From Bactericera cockerelli (lineage: Eukaryota; Arthropoda; Insecta; Hemiptera; Triozidae), in NCBI GenBank assembly GCA_024516035.1, contig CM044957.1, forward strand, positions 23,997,928-24,061,927: 64,000 bases of DNA, read 5' to 3'. Positions within the stretch are counted from its first letter, which is position 1; each line of letters begins with the position of its first letter. The position numbers and the translations under genes were made by a program. This document shows positions 1 through 11,190 of this stretch, piece after piece. Under the pieces are notes generated by a model. That model did no database searches and was not told where the DNA came from. It saw only the letters and a program-made list of their open reading frames with translations.

Positions 1-2170
1 ATACTCACCCTGAATAAATCAATAGATGTCAGTAGAATTACCATACTTTCACTTAAACAAAACAAGGTCTAACACATTGGTGGATTTAAAAAAATAAAAA
101 CTTTGTTCTAGAAAAGGAGAAGAGGAAATATGACAAGTAGAGCATAATTATGTACATACATAGGATAGGATCCCCCGCTGTTGACGCTGGTCAAAACATT
201 GGAACTATGTACTAATACCTAAAACCTCACTCGGAGAATCAGACAGCCGACAACCGATACCCCCACAGTAATGAAGTGCCAGGGTGCTAACAACTCAATC
301 AATAATCCTCATGAGCCCACACGTGTCACGTAGGTAGAGCAGTTTATTCAGTATATTGACGTGCAGGTCACGTAGGAGACGGGAGGTCTCCCCTGCTGCT
401 GACGGGTAACCGGGTGGTGGAAAACTTTCACGACGAGAAAGACTGCATACCTGATGGCATGGCATACCTCAATGACCTCATGTACCACCTCAATTACCTC
501 ATAATCTGAACTCTCAGTCACTTAGGACACCGCTGTCATCGCTGATGCCAGAAACAGCCCGGTTCACGGAAGGTGATTGATATCACATCAGGAGATCAGT
601 GCCTCATTCCACAAAGCCCTCTCGCTCTCTCAAAACAAGTGTGTTGAAAGCGAGATTTGGGGATTATGAGACTGAGAAAGCTTTTTGGAACAAGGCCAAG
701 CCAACTACTTCACTCCAACCTATACACAAGGTGCCCAACACAAGTCCATTGGAAGATGCCCGTCACCATAAAGGTCTACCCTAGCTAGCTGGCTCCTTTT
801 TTAGAATTAGAAAAATATTGGACACGTCTTGTGTATTACGACTAAGCGCAAATATCCATCATCAAGAGGTTAAGTCAATCAGTGAATTCACGTTTAAAAG
901 CTTAGAATGGGTGGTCCAGTTGTGTTTATTTCCTCTTTGAAAACTCACATGAAGACACTTACTTCCTTTTCAGAAAAAACTGACTCCAAGTAGGATTTGA
1001 ACCTTGAACATAAAGGTCTTTCTAACTTGACCATGTAAACATTGTAATTTAGTTCTCCCTTATTGTTGGGGGTTGGGGTAACATAAACCATATGTATACA
1101 CTATACATAATTGAACATCCTGAATGAAAACATATCATTTTGAACTTTTCCTTTTCAATTAGAAAATTACCCCGTTTTTCAAAAATTTCATTCCCACATT
1201 GATTATAAACAAACATCTCATTCGCCCTCGTTCATTAAAGAAAAAGAAACGTTCTCTCTCAATTTAAAAACAAAGCAATCCATTTCGATAACTGTCCTGA
1301 AATTGAAACTAGGACATCAGTGGCGTCGAACCTGCAAAGAACAAGGGCACTTCCCCTTTGTTTTAAACTTTTAAACTTGTTTTGAACTTGCATGTGTTTA
1401 CACAGGTTCAGTTATTAAGTTGAGACTCCCAAGTTATTGTCCAAGAATTCTGCCACTTCGCACAGTTTGACTTACAATCATCTGATGCTACCTCTGCAAC
1501 TATCTCTCGCACTGCGACGCCTATCTCCTACTTTGTACCTTTCAATATCTACCTCATTAATCTTCACTTATATGTCCCCTCCTCTCCTCACTTCCCATCT
1601 GATAGCTCATCCATCACTTCAGATCTCATCTCTGTCATCGTGTGGTGATGCTGCATGGAAACTCGATACCCTTTTCAGAATTATTTTTGTTTCTAATAAT
1701 TTTAATTAACGAGGAGATAGATAGAGAGTAGATGAAGAGCTATGATAGTGGGGGAGAGGAAGAAAGACTTGGAGATAGAGTAAGCTCAGGGAACAGGAAG
1801 GAAAGAGAGAGATAGAGAAGGAAGAGATTATACTGGGAGGAACGAGAAAAAATAAGGAATCGTGAACGTTAGAGTGAGAAAGGAGGGAGTAAGCAAATTA
1901 CCTAAGTATATACACAGCCATGACTTCTCTAATTTGATTTTCTCGAATCCTCGAAAGTTAACAAGGAATGGTCGCTCCGCAGAATAACTAGCAAACAAAC
2001 AGGACGACCGTCGGCTGTCCTGAGTGAACAGTGTGAACACTCCTTTTTTGTGAGTCTATAACTACATGATAGGTATGTACCTTTTTTAAATGCTACGTTA
2101 CTGGTATAGTGTGAGTGGGTATTTCAAAAAGTCTAAAATTCTTATAAACTGACCTTGGATCGCTAAGGCA
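1..2170. other. AT-rich intergenic DNA, no gene seen
   Basis: I see no credible exon here. Short open frames lack splice context and codon bias. A tRNA B-box-like stretch on the minus strand near 985-1005 (reads AGGTTCAAATCC) hints at a decayed SINE. From about 1720 to 1850 the plus strand is strongly purine-rich (GA-rich). A short motif near 645-700 resembles sequence at 2180-2300 and is listed separately. Confidence 0.6.
645..700 (+). repeat. Short motif shared with 2180-2290
   Basis: The plus strand here resembles the reverse complement of two adjacent stretches at about 2180-2290. The shared core is GATTYGGGGATT followed by a GAG/AGA-rich stretch and TGGAAC. In translation both read RFGD(Y/F)E...FWN. 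Two to three degenerate copies within 2 kb suggest a decayed repeat or a piece of an old coding repeat. I do not recognise the peptide, and chance similarity in AT-rich DNA is not excluded. Confidence 0.3.
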
Positions 2171-2179
2171 GAGGATTCA

Positions 2180-2300
2180 TAATATGGAGGTCCGTTCCAG
2201 AAACACTCTCTACTCTCAAAATCTCCGAATCTTCTTTTCACAATATGGGAGTGATTCTGTTCCAGAGACACTCCAAATCCCCGAATCTCCTTTTCAATTA
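2180..2300 (-). repeat. Tandem pair of the RFGDFE-type motif
   Basis: Two roughly 72-bp-spaced versions of the same stretch lie here (plus-strand landmarks TTCCAGAAACACTC at about 2195 and TTCCAGAGACACTCC at about 2260, each followed by a CCGAATCT-type core). The minus strand is open across part of it and reads RFGDFES then FWNG. It is adjacent to a tRNA-like SINE head at 2304. Function unknown. Confidence 0.4.
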
Positions 2301-2303
2301 TAG

Positions 2304-2400
2304 TCACCGTGGCCGAATGAGTTAGAGCGCTAGGCATTGCACGCATGGTGACCTGGGTTCGATCCTCAGCGGGACAGGATTTTTGTACTTTGTACTTGGA
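2304..2400 (+). mobile_element. tRNA-like SINE head (Leu/Ser-like boxes)
   Basis: The stretch carries a polymerase III A-box-like segment (GTGGCCGAATGAGTTAGAGC) and a strong B box (GGGTTCGATCCTC), about 74 bases from the start to the terminal CAGCGGGACA. The acceptor arm does not pair cleanly (5' GTCACCG against 3' GCGGGAC), so I call it a SINE head or tRNA pseudogene, not a working tRNA. Sequence downstream to about 2400 may be the SINE body. Its 3' end and target duplication are not visible. Confidence 0.5.
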
Positions 2401-2426
2401 TGTCCGGGGTCCATTCTTTAAAGAAA

Positions 2427-2600
2427 ACTAGCCGTCAACCCAGACTTCGCAACTGAATATTTTTAAACTGTATAGGTTTTATACCTCTCTAGCTGTTACC
2501 ACGTACTTTGCAGCGTGATATTTTCTATAGCCAACTAGCAGTCAACCCGCGCTTCGCAACGGATTTTTTTAATATAGGTTTTATACCTAACTAGATGTTG
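2427..2600 (-). mobile_element. Two Helitron-like 3' termini in series
   Basis: Read on the minus strand, two stretches end in a GC-rich imperfect hairpin followed by CTAGT. On the plus strand they appear as ACTAGCCGTCAACCC (about 2428) and ACTAGCAGTCAACCC (about 2530), each followed by a roughly 15-bp CTTCGCAAC-type stem arm. Both are followed by similar AT-rich sequence containing TATAGGTTTTATACCT. This matches the 3' hairpin plus CTRR pattern of Helitrons. No 5' TC end was located, so full extents are unknown. Confidence 0.4.
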
Positions 2601-5600
2601 CAGAGTACGGCTAGATAGCAAGTTAGGTATACAACGTGAAATAATAACCACGTAACAGAGTACGGATTAAGGTTTATTTTACAGAATAATGCCGTTGCAA
2701 AAAAGAGAAATAACGTAACCGCCCGGTTACAGCCAATGTTCTTCTTACGAGCATAACAACGGTTACAGGCTGGGGAAGGGGTGAGAAGGAGGGGTGGGGT
2801 GGGAGGAGGGTATAAAAACAGCAATTGAGAACAATAAGCCGTGGGCGACTGAAACGTAAATTCAAATTCATTTCACATTGAAGTTGAAATACATCAGGAA
2901 CAATATAAATCTTCGCATTGGCTTGCTTGATATTTGATGAAGAACGCTGTGATCAAATTATAGTTTGTGTGTTTTGGATCCTCTTGTGACGTGGGTACAT
3001 ACCTAATACTTGGGAATATTATGTATAGATTGTATAGCAATAGAATAAACCCTTGCGTCAGTAGAGGGAGGATTCGAGAAAGGAAACTGTACCGTAGGGT
3101 AATTTAAAATGCATAAATCTTGCCAGGATAGTAGTAGGTACTTCTCAATTATCGATGGATATTAAACAAACCAATAAAATAAGATAATATCTAGTTTCAG
3201 TAAGCAAAGGGAACATAAATAGGTCAAAAACAGAAAATACCAAAGAGAAATAGATGACTATCCCTAACTTCTGGGCTGATTCGTTGAGTTTGTCAGCTAC
3301 CCAAGACACAAGACCACGAGAGGGTTAGGGATTTGTGTGGTCCCTGTTACTGCTAGCATGGTACTGTCATGTATTAGTTGTCAGGAAAACACGTTCCCAG
3401 TAAGATGGCATAGTGCAGAAAGTTTCATTGCATCTGGAGGAGGAAATGCGGGGTGACATAGTTTCTAGTTATTTTGTTTTTGGCGAGCTTTCTAAAAAGT
3501 CGCTCCATTTGGAGATGTTAAAAGTAATTGAGTCAACACAAGGCAGCGCTTTGCTCCAGGTCATGGTGCAGAGTATAAGGTGTAAATATGTAAGTAGTAT
3601 TTAGTAAGTCATTTGCAGCCAGCTTCTTCTCCCCAAATACTTTCTTATCTCAATAAGAGATGAATTTTTCAACTTTTCCATTAGGGACAACTTTTAACAG
3701 TCTGGACAAGAAGAGACACGGACCACGAACAATTTTCTAAGAGGTGCTACTATTCCTTCCATTCTTTGAAAGCAAGGAAGATTCTATCTTTGGGTGTTCG
3801 TAAAATGCTTTGCACCGGTTTGATTGTACCTATAGACCCTATAGTGATGGGTACAATCTTGAGTAGGTAATATAGTGATGTTCTTTTCACTAACACTACT
3901 CAGAGTGTTAAACAAAAAATTCCAAAGGCTGCAAAATTCCTGCGTCAGATACTTTGGTTTACGCAAATAAAAGCCTCAAATTCAACCTTATTCCGTTTCC
4001 TCCCATCCTAGACTTCAGGACTTTACTATCTTGTCAAAAGCAGATAAAACAAAATACGAGTCGGTATTGCTATTGCCTAAGCCTAGACCATCTTATAGGA
4101 TTTATGAATAAATAATTCAAAATGGTATACCTAGTTACCTACCTTAATGACCCCCAATAAGCTGGGAAAAAACTTAGACAATAATGAAGTGAGAAATATA
4201 TGAGCTGAGAGCAAATAAAACTTCATTCCGCAAAACTTCGAGAGTACATAAAAATGAGAGCGAGGATAATTCTCTCACGCCTGAATAGAGCTGATGCCTT
4301 TCAGTAAACAAACCCAGGAGTGCAAACTCGAGCAGCTCAGAGAACCAGCTGAAAACAATGGAAAAAGTTCTCTAGCTCCTGGAGGTGGATCCGTTTACAA
4401 GAAAACACAGCAAGCGCTTCTAGTTGTGAAGCGTGTCTATAGCTCTTTTATACTGGTAAATGGGAGAGGAACAGTTAGACAAGAATGAGTGAAAGAGAGC
4501 AAAAAGGGATTGGGAGAGATAGAAGTGGGGGGATGGTTCTAAAAAGAGATAAAGGTCTACAAACGTGGGTGGAATCATCATTCCCTGGAGCGAATGACAT
4601 TTCAGTTTTTCCAAAACAAAAATACAATTTCTATATCTATATGAAAAGTACATGTGGTTTGTGAAGCAAGCGGTCTAAAAAGAAAGCATTACCTAATACT
4701 CTGATACCCAAGTATAATGGAAAGCACTAAAGCAGAGCTGATAAAGCTGAAAGTTGGAGAGTGGAAAACAAGACAAGTTACAACAGAGGAGAACATTATA
4801 GAGAAAGCTGCCATGTTCATATTAATTCTTCTAATTAAGAAACTTCTTTAACTTCTAGACTCTTGTTGGAAAACTTTGGAAAAAGTTACAACTGTGACAG
4901 TATTGCTTCTGTACTAATGCAATTCAACGCCTCTCCACACTTTGGTGTTGTAAAGAAAATGTTTCAAATTTCATCCAGAGTTTTCTCACTTTTTCTTCAC
5001 TTCCCAGGAATTGTCAGACTCTTTCCACCCCAGAGTGCGATGAAGTATATGGTAATACTTTTAGTGGGTGGTCCTCCACATCCATTAGGCGACTTTAAAT
5101 CTTGCCACCTGACCAAAGTATTTAGAAAAGAAAATATGATTATACGTTATATCCCATATGTTTACTTAGTTGAGTTATCTCCACTTTGAAGTATCTCACG
5201 GTTACATCACTAAGCTATAGCCTACACTGCGTACAGCATTGAGCATACGGGTTGCCTCACTCACGTCACTCTAAAGATCCCTGAAGAATAATGCTGGAAA
5301 CGTCCTGTATTAGAATTCCTGGAGTTATTTATTATTTAATTCCAGTAGGAAAATTTACCGTTCCATACATCATGAGTGAGTACTTGAGTAGGTACTTGTG
5401 CTTAATCTACATATTCAGCATTAGCTCTCAGAGACATTAACGTGAAGACTTTTCATTAATAGCATCACGGGAGCACAGACGTGATATATGCAACCCTTTT
5501 ACAGGGGCTCCCTCCACCCGCCTGCTTCTATAAAATTTATGGAGACAAAATGCTCGCCCATAAACATTTCGAAAAGACAATAAAATTCATAAAGACGTCG

Positions 5601-6160
5601 ATAAAAACGGAACTTTATGTGTCTGGTGAAGTCAAGGGTGGGGAGAGGGGGGAGGATACTTTCATGTCACTTCTCGTTGGACCACTGACGGGCACTTGCG
5701 TGACTCCGGGTTCAGTTCAGCTTCATTTCCAAATTTTAATTTTTAAAGTTTTGAACTATTTGAAGGAAAATTTCAATATCATGGACGAACAAACACTTTG
5801 GTGCATCAATTGCATCAATCTACGAGGGACCAGATGAATTGAGATTATTCTGGTAGAGCAGAGAGCATTCTCCTCATTTATGTCCAAATCGTTCCACCGG
5901 CAAGCCTCTTCTCTTCTCTACGATACAACTGTGACTTGCGGACATTTTCACTATGCCACAACTCCCATGCGAGTTGCAGGAGAGGAACTCCTTGCCTTGT
6001 AGTCTCGTGAGAGGTGAGAGCTAGCTTCAAAGCTTGCTACACCAATCTTACTCAGCACCTTGACTACAATGCCTTCTTTTCATTTATTTATTATTATTAT
6101 TATTTTTTAATTTCCATTTATTTATTACAATTGTAATATGATACAGATTTTGAAATGATT
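2601..6160. other. Intergenic, no supported gene
   Basis: No exon with convincing splice sites or codon bias. A G-rich patch lies at about 2772-2812 on the plus strand. Open frames at 4863-5189 and 5481-5837 (about 110 codons each) have no recognisable domain, no polyadenylation context and no coding-like composition, and I do not call them. Confidence 0.55.
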
Positions 6161-6168
6161 TAATGGTA

Positions 6169-6267
6169 CCCTTTCTCAAAGTTAAAAAACTGTGTTGAGA
6201 AAGGGGAGGGTACCATTCGCTGTACAGGGCCATGAGGAATCTGGAGGGTACCACTCGCTGTACAGGG
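6169..6267. repeat. Hairpin and 24-bp direct repeat abutting a MITE
   Basis: GAGGGTACCATTCGCTGTAC (about 6206) recurs as GAGGGTACCACTCGCTGTAC (about 6244), and each copy continues with AGGG. The second copy runs into the left terminal repeat of the MITE at 6263. Upstream, TGGTACCCTTTCTCAA pairs with TTGAGAAAGGGG...GGTACCA to form a stem-loop spanning about 6173-6216. The arrangement looks like a local duplication around the insertion site. Confidence 0.5.
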
Positions 6268-6892
6268 TGTTCCACGAGTAGATACAAATAATTTAAGGGT
6301 AGGTTTAGCGCCCCTTAACTATTATATAACCTGAAGTTGCAGTGGGGATTTTACTTTGTTAAATAGTTATAGCCAAATCCCCGTTTATCCCACAGGTTGC
6401 TTGGATTGTTGTACATTTTTGACAAAATAATCTGGTCATTTGGTAATAAGTAAGTACTTGTCAGGCAAGTTTTACTTTGAAATACTGTTAGTTCCACCTA
6501 ACAATATTAAAAACTCAAAGAGATGTTCAACATTTTTCGAAATTTTGATTTTTCTTTTTTTCGCTTTGTTGAATTGTGAGTAATCTTACAATGGTAAGTT
6601 TGAGTACCACTGTTGTAAAAAATACACTTGGACTATTACTTTCGAGAAAATTAAGGTTTTTTCTTTATTTAATAGAAATAAAGGAGGATAGAGTACATTC
6701 TCTGGAATTTTGATTTTGGGCGCAATTGCATTTTGACGACCATTAGATGTTAGAAGCGATTTGTGTCAAGGAAAGAGATTGTCACATTTAGTCAAATAAG
6801 CAAAGTGTCCCACTTCAACTGCAGCTTACATGAAAGTCCATGGGGCGCTAAGCCTACCCTTTAAATATTGCATCTAGTCGTGGAACACCCTG
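6263..6892. mobile_element. Foldback MITE, mariner-like, TA target site
   Basis: The termini read CAGGGTGTTCCACGA and TCGTGGAACACCCTG in inverted orientation, flanked on both sides by TA (6261-6262 and 6893-6894). Inversion extends inward: AAGGGTAGGTTTAGCGCCCC on the left matches GGGGCGCTAAGCCTACCCTT on the right. The length is 630 bp and no transposase is encoded. TA duplication plus a CAGGG terminus is what is seen in Tc1/mariner-derived MITEs. A diverged relative is at 41067-41612. Confidence 0.8.
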
Positions 6893-7077
6893 TATAATGC
6901 ATTTGTGGGTTGGAGTTTTTGCTATTATTGCCGTTTCATTTTCACTATTTTTCGATAAATTGTTAACACTGTTGACTACAAACTAGGAATTTGAGGTCCT
7001 GGTGATGGCGAAAATTAACCAGAGTATAATAAAAATGTAATAACGGAAGAATTAATTTTAAATATTGTTGGCTGAGG

Positions 7078-9185
7078 CAGTGGCGGCTCCTGACTTCAAG
7101 ACTAGGTGAAGACAAATTATACCCAGAAGTATTGAAAAAATAAAATTATTAATTTATCAGATCTTAGTTCTTATGGTCTCATAAACACAGCCCATTGTAT
7201 GTGATGGCTGTTTCCCTGCAGAGCATGATTTTCTCTCACACCAGTTTTGCATCATATAAGTTTTTATAGGTACTTTTTTTGGAGAACACTTGGTACTTAT
7301 TAAATAAACAAGGCCAGCAGAACAATTTGTCAACACTTGAGCTGGTACACAGCCATTCAGGCTTGAACTGTATGGCTGTGGGGCAGGCATTTGCTTTACT
7401 TTTTTAGTGGTGGTTCTAGTAATTGGAGAAATTGGACATCCAGTAATCATAATATCTTTCTTATCCTCATTACTTCTTAATCTGAATGGGGTTACTTTTA
7501 ATGTTTGAACCCCATGATTTTGTGGGAATCTCATTGTTTCTTTGAAATATTGTTATTAATTATTCATCTTAATAAAAAATATTTATTCATCTTAATAAAA
7601 AATATATACTAAAAGTTGGTAAAAAAGAATTAAAATAAAAATATTAGGATTATACCTCAGTAGATAGGTATAGGTACAACATTTTAAAGAGGGGCTAGAA
7701 CTGGGAAGGAAAGAAAGTTAGTTGAAGACTAAAAATTACAATCCAAAACTGGAAGAAAATCCACCACCAGATTACAAAATAAATCTAAGAAAACATACTT
7801 ACTACAAATATAAAATCAGCTTAAATTTGGGTTACCATTGATGTTTAAATGACTATTAATTATGAAAAACACAGATATTGCCTTATAATTTTAAGTACTT
7901 CACTGGAAGCTGTGTGCTTAGCTACCTGCAACCTGCATAATTATAATGTTATTTCTGACACTGAAAGAAGTACATAGCTACTTCATATTCAACTTATTAT
8001 GAAAAGCACAGGTCAGATCAGGTAGGAATAATGTTTCTATCCTGTATCAAATACTGGGAAATAACTTTATTAACTAGTTACACCAATTAAAAGTCACTTG
8101 ATTACCGTTGAAAAGATTTGAAAATAATATAATAAAATTTAAAAAGTGCGCTTTGTTTACATTCTAAAGATAAGAGATACAATGTTGCCAAGTTAATTTC
8201 ATAGCTAAATTTCTACAAACTTCAAGAGCTATATTTTAAATTTAAAGAAATGCCTCAAATCATGTAAGACGTATTTATTTATTTTAAATACTACACCGCC
8301 TGAACAGAATTTTCTCTTGAGAATTTCATTTCAACACGTCTAATTTCATGATTTTTTTTAAAGTGGTTCCATAGCCAGGATCTTAAATAGGACCACCATT
8401 GTCCCTATTTAAAAACTTCTTGGAACAACTAGATACGAGATTATCTTATTTGGCTCAATTTCGGTATCTACATTAAATAATTATTTCCGAGATTTGACTT
8501 CAATCGAGATGTCCTTTTTAAGACTTTAGTTGACAAGATACATAAGTAGTTAAAATTTATTGGTATCGGCTATCGTTTAGTAACTATGTACAAAACTAGA
8601 ACCCAAAAAATGAGAAATAATATCCAAAATTCCTGAAACAAAATCCCGCTTTCCTAACGCCTACGTTAATTTTTTTTTTTTTTTAATATTACAAGATTGT
8701 GCTAGATATGGGAGGCTAAATCATTGACTGGTTCCCTAGGTCTTGCATAATGCTACTGGCAACAATGTAATATCAAAAACACATGACATCGCACATGGTA
8801 TGTGGCTTCGTGACATTTCGTATGAGGTCGTGTAGATATTGTAAAATGAATACAACTGAAGACGGTCTTCACTAGCAGACTACATAGATATAGTTGTTGC
8901 CTAATATTTCATGATACCTACTTGGAAATACTCAACTCTGATTGGTTGATTCAAGGACAACTGAAGACAATTGAGAATTGTCTTCACATTTGGTGTTCTC
9001 CTTGGAAAGTAACATGAAATGTTAAGCAGCATTGATCTATTTTACACAAAGCTTACTCTTTTTTTTTTTTTTTTTTCTTTGAGTTGGATCAATTGTGCCA
9101 TGTTCAAGGGATTATGAGTAGTGTTTTCACTGTTCAAAATTAGGTGAAAATGTCTTCAGTGTCTTCACCCGACGAGCCGCCACTG
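7078..9185 (-). mobile_element. hAT-type transposon, 2108 bp (copy 1)
   Basis: The element starts CAGTGGCGGCTC and ends GAGCCGCCACTG, flanked by the perfect 8-bp duplication GGCTGAGG (7070-7077 and 9186-9193). 8-bp duplications with CAGTGGC-type ends are characteristic of hAT elements. A second copy lies inverted at 45700-47495. This copy is longer by about 312 bp, a segment near 7977-8288 absent from copy 2. No full transposase is present, only a 125-codon frame near one end. It is probably non-autonomous. Strand is assigned from that frame. Confidence 0.88.
7157..7534 (-). CDS. Small ORF inside hAT element, 125 aa
   Basis: This 125-codon frame begins MRFPQNHGVQTLKV and lies about 80 bp from one end of the element. 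I recognise no transposase domain: there is no BED zinc finger and no RNase H-like DDE core. The protein is basic, with several Cys and Lys/Pro stretches (for example TKCSPKKVPIKTYM). The same frame occurs in the inverted copy at 47034, where the first roughly 60 codons are kept with few changes before a stop. It could be the remnant of an accessory protein, the first exon of a lost transposase, or a chance frame preserved because the copies are young. No promoter or splice site was assigned. Confidence 0.3.
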   Translation of the reverse strand: MRFPQNHGVQTLKVTPFRLRSNEDKKDIMITGCPISPITRTTTKKVKQMPAPQPYSSSLNGCVPAQVLTNCSAGLVYLISTKCSPKKVPIKTYMMQNWCERKSCSAGKQPSHTMGCVYETIRTKI

Positions 9186-9193
9186 GGCTGAGG

Positions 9194-10480
9194 TACAGTA
9201 GATTGCTGATTTCATAGTCTTTATACTACTTCATATTATCATTTTATAAGAGTCTTCTCACCAGCATAGCACCTAACTTTCTAATATCAGCTGAAATAAA
9301 ACGCTTAGACAGCACAAGGCATCATTTTGTATCTCTCTGCCTTGTATCCCCCCCACGCGAGCTACATACACGGATTACACAGGTATTTTATCTCGTGAAA
9401 TAAAGAACAAAGCCATCACACGTCAGGAAGTATGAGAAATTGAAATTCTTAATGAGAAAAAGCCAAAAAGAAAGGATAAATATTTTTCCTCGCAAGAAGA
9501 TAATTTATTGTGTGCTCGATGTTAGTTAAGAGAAGGAATCAGGGAGAGGATGAAAGGAAGTAAATTGCATGACGTGAACAAAACTAAATGAGAAATGAAA
9601 AAATAAGGAACATACAACACAAAGCAAGGCAGAAGATTACAGAAAACAAAGGGAACTGCTATGCCTTTGAACATGATTAATAGAGCAGGATTATCCAGAA
9701 GTGCTGATCTTTTGTCTAGGTCTACTAACCCCAGTTGAAAAATACCATCTTATGTACCAACACTTTTCTGTAGTTCGTTTGGAAAAGACAAAAATTTTAG
9801 TAGGTGAAACAAACAAAGACATTATTAATGTAAAATTTATGGCCGAGTAAAGTAAAGCACGCTTCACCACGCTCAAATCCCGGCTGAGCAGAAAATATCT
9901 AGGAGGTGGATGTCCGGGCACCACTGATTACTCGTGAGGAAAAATAAGCAGTTACACTATGGCTACTAGCTATGAGTAACTACCAGTGGAAACAGTGCCA
10001 GAGTATAAAGAAAATCATACTTGTGACTGGCCCTGCACTGTGCTTGACCACAAAGAAATCATATTTGTATGCACCTCTTGATGCAAGAACAATTTCATTC
10101 CTTTGGATAAATCTTTGTAATGGTGAGGAATCGAACCAAGAACCTATAGCAGAAGTGGTGCCTACTCAATCACTGAGATTTCTATGAAACTAACTTCATC
10201 TTGTTTATGTTTTGGACAACAGTTTAAAAGATGCATTAGAAATTTGGCATGGGAGTGAGCATTACATGTGTGTCTAGTTCCAGTATCCTCCGGCTCCTGT
10301 CTGACGTGACCCGGGTGCTAAAAGGTTTGAAAATTATTTATAGCTGAAAGCACTTAGCTTAAGGGTTATTTTTTCAGCACATACAAATGATAGAAATACC
10401 GAGTACCTCAGTCGTCATACAGTAAGTAACACTAGGTATGTTACCATGCAGTTGCCCTAGAAGATTGTAATTTCAAATTT
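9194..10480. other. Intergenic, no gene; one tRNA-like patch
   Basis: No coding signal. On the minus strand at about 10108-10178, GGTTCGATTCC (a perfect B box) follows a plausible A-box region (TGATTGAGTAGGCACC), which looks like a SINE head. No body or target duplication was defined. Confidence 0.45.
10108..10178 (-). mobile_element. tRNA-like SINE head fragment
   Basis: The minus strand carries GGTTCGATTCC, a perfect polymerase III B box, with an A-box-like stretch about 35 bases upstream. No cloverleaf with a paired acceptor stem can be drawn, so this is a fragment of a tRNA-derived SINE, not a tRNA gene. Confidence 0.4.
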
Positions 10481-10545
10481 AGATCTGTGAGGATTTGGTT
10501 TCAAGATTCGGATAGGTATGCTAATATAGAAAAAATGTGTCTGAG

Positions 10546-10612
10546 TGTTTGCGCGTGTGTGTGTGTGTGCGTGTATATGTATGTGTGTTTGTGCGTATGT
10601 GTGCGTGTATAT
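10546..10612 (+). repeat. GT microsatellite
   Basis: Interrupted (GT)n with TATG and GCGTGT interruptions. Cys/Val-rich and His/Thr-rich reading frames over it are artefacts of the repeat. Confidence 0.9.
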
Positions 10613-10689
10613 GTACCTCTTGTTTCTGTGCATCTGTCAGGAATTTCAATATTGCACCTCTTGTTTTAACCAAAGTCCTAAACCTCATA

Positions 10690-10895
10690 GTCTCGATGTT
10701 TTCGGGGTGCTGCCACATAAACCGGACTAAAATAGAATTTATATCTGTAAGTATAACCATAGTAATTATGCAATAATTATTCTATAAATGTGTAATAATT
10801 TTCATTGTGTACGAGCTAGGATTTGAGAAAATCCTTTCTTTATTGTCTGGGGGTTTTGCATTTCCGCAGCTCCTTAGCACCGTACGCGTCTGGTA
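10690..10895 (+). repeat. Dispersed repeat A (paired with 36370-36600)
   Basis: Landmarks shared with 36370-36600 in the same orientation: GGG(G)TCCTGCCA/GGGGTGCTGCCACATAAACC, AATTATGCA, TTTTCATTGT, GAGAAAATCCTTT and CTCCTTAGCACCG. Order and spacing are conserved over about 200 bp. It carries no ORF and I could not identify termini. It may be an old DNA transposon fragment or a non-coding repeat. Confidence 0.55.
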
Positions 10896-11054
10896 TCGAT
10901 TCGGATATGTTTTGTGATAATTTTCTTATAAGTATTGAATACACGGCTAATATATATTTTTCTTTTCCTTATCAATCTTCTCGGATTGATCTTTGTCGTT
11001 TGATTCGTATCTCATGGTCAAAGATGGACGCTTTCTTTTAGTTCTTTAGTTTTT

Positions 11055-11115
11055 CATTGCATTTCCATGCATCACGTGGCATTCGAACCAGTGAGAACTT
11101 TGCTTACCAGTCTGT
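11055..11115 (-). mobile_element. tRNA-like head fragment
   Basis: On the minus strand a B box (GGTTCGAATGCC) lies about 35 bases after a degenerate A box (TTGCGTGAGCTACAG). Probably a SINE remnant. Confidence 0.3.
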
Positions 11116-11147
11116 AGCTCACGCAACTGTACCTAATCACTTCATCG

Positions 11148-11149
<2 letters not shown>

Positions 11150-11187
<38 letters not shown>
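11150..11187 (+). repeat. CT microsatellite
   Basis: Nearly pure (CT)n followed by a pyrimidine-rich stretch to about 11400. The Ser/Leu-rich frame across it is a repeat artefact. Confidence 0.9.

Positions 11188-11190
<3 letters not shown>

Noticed and set aside
10521..10776. Overlapping frames rich in Cys/Val or His/Thr over the GT repeat
   Set aside because: They are translations of a microsatellite in different frames, with no non-repetitive conserved part.
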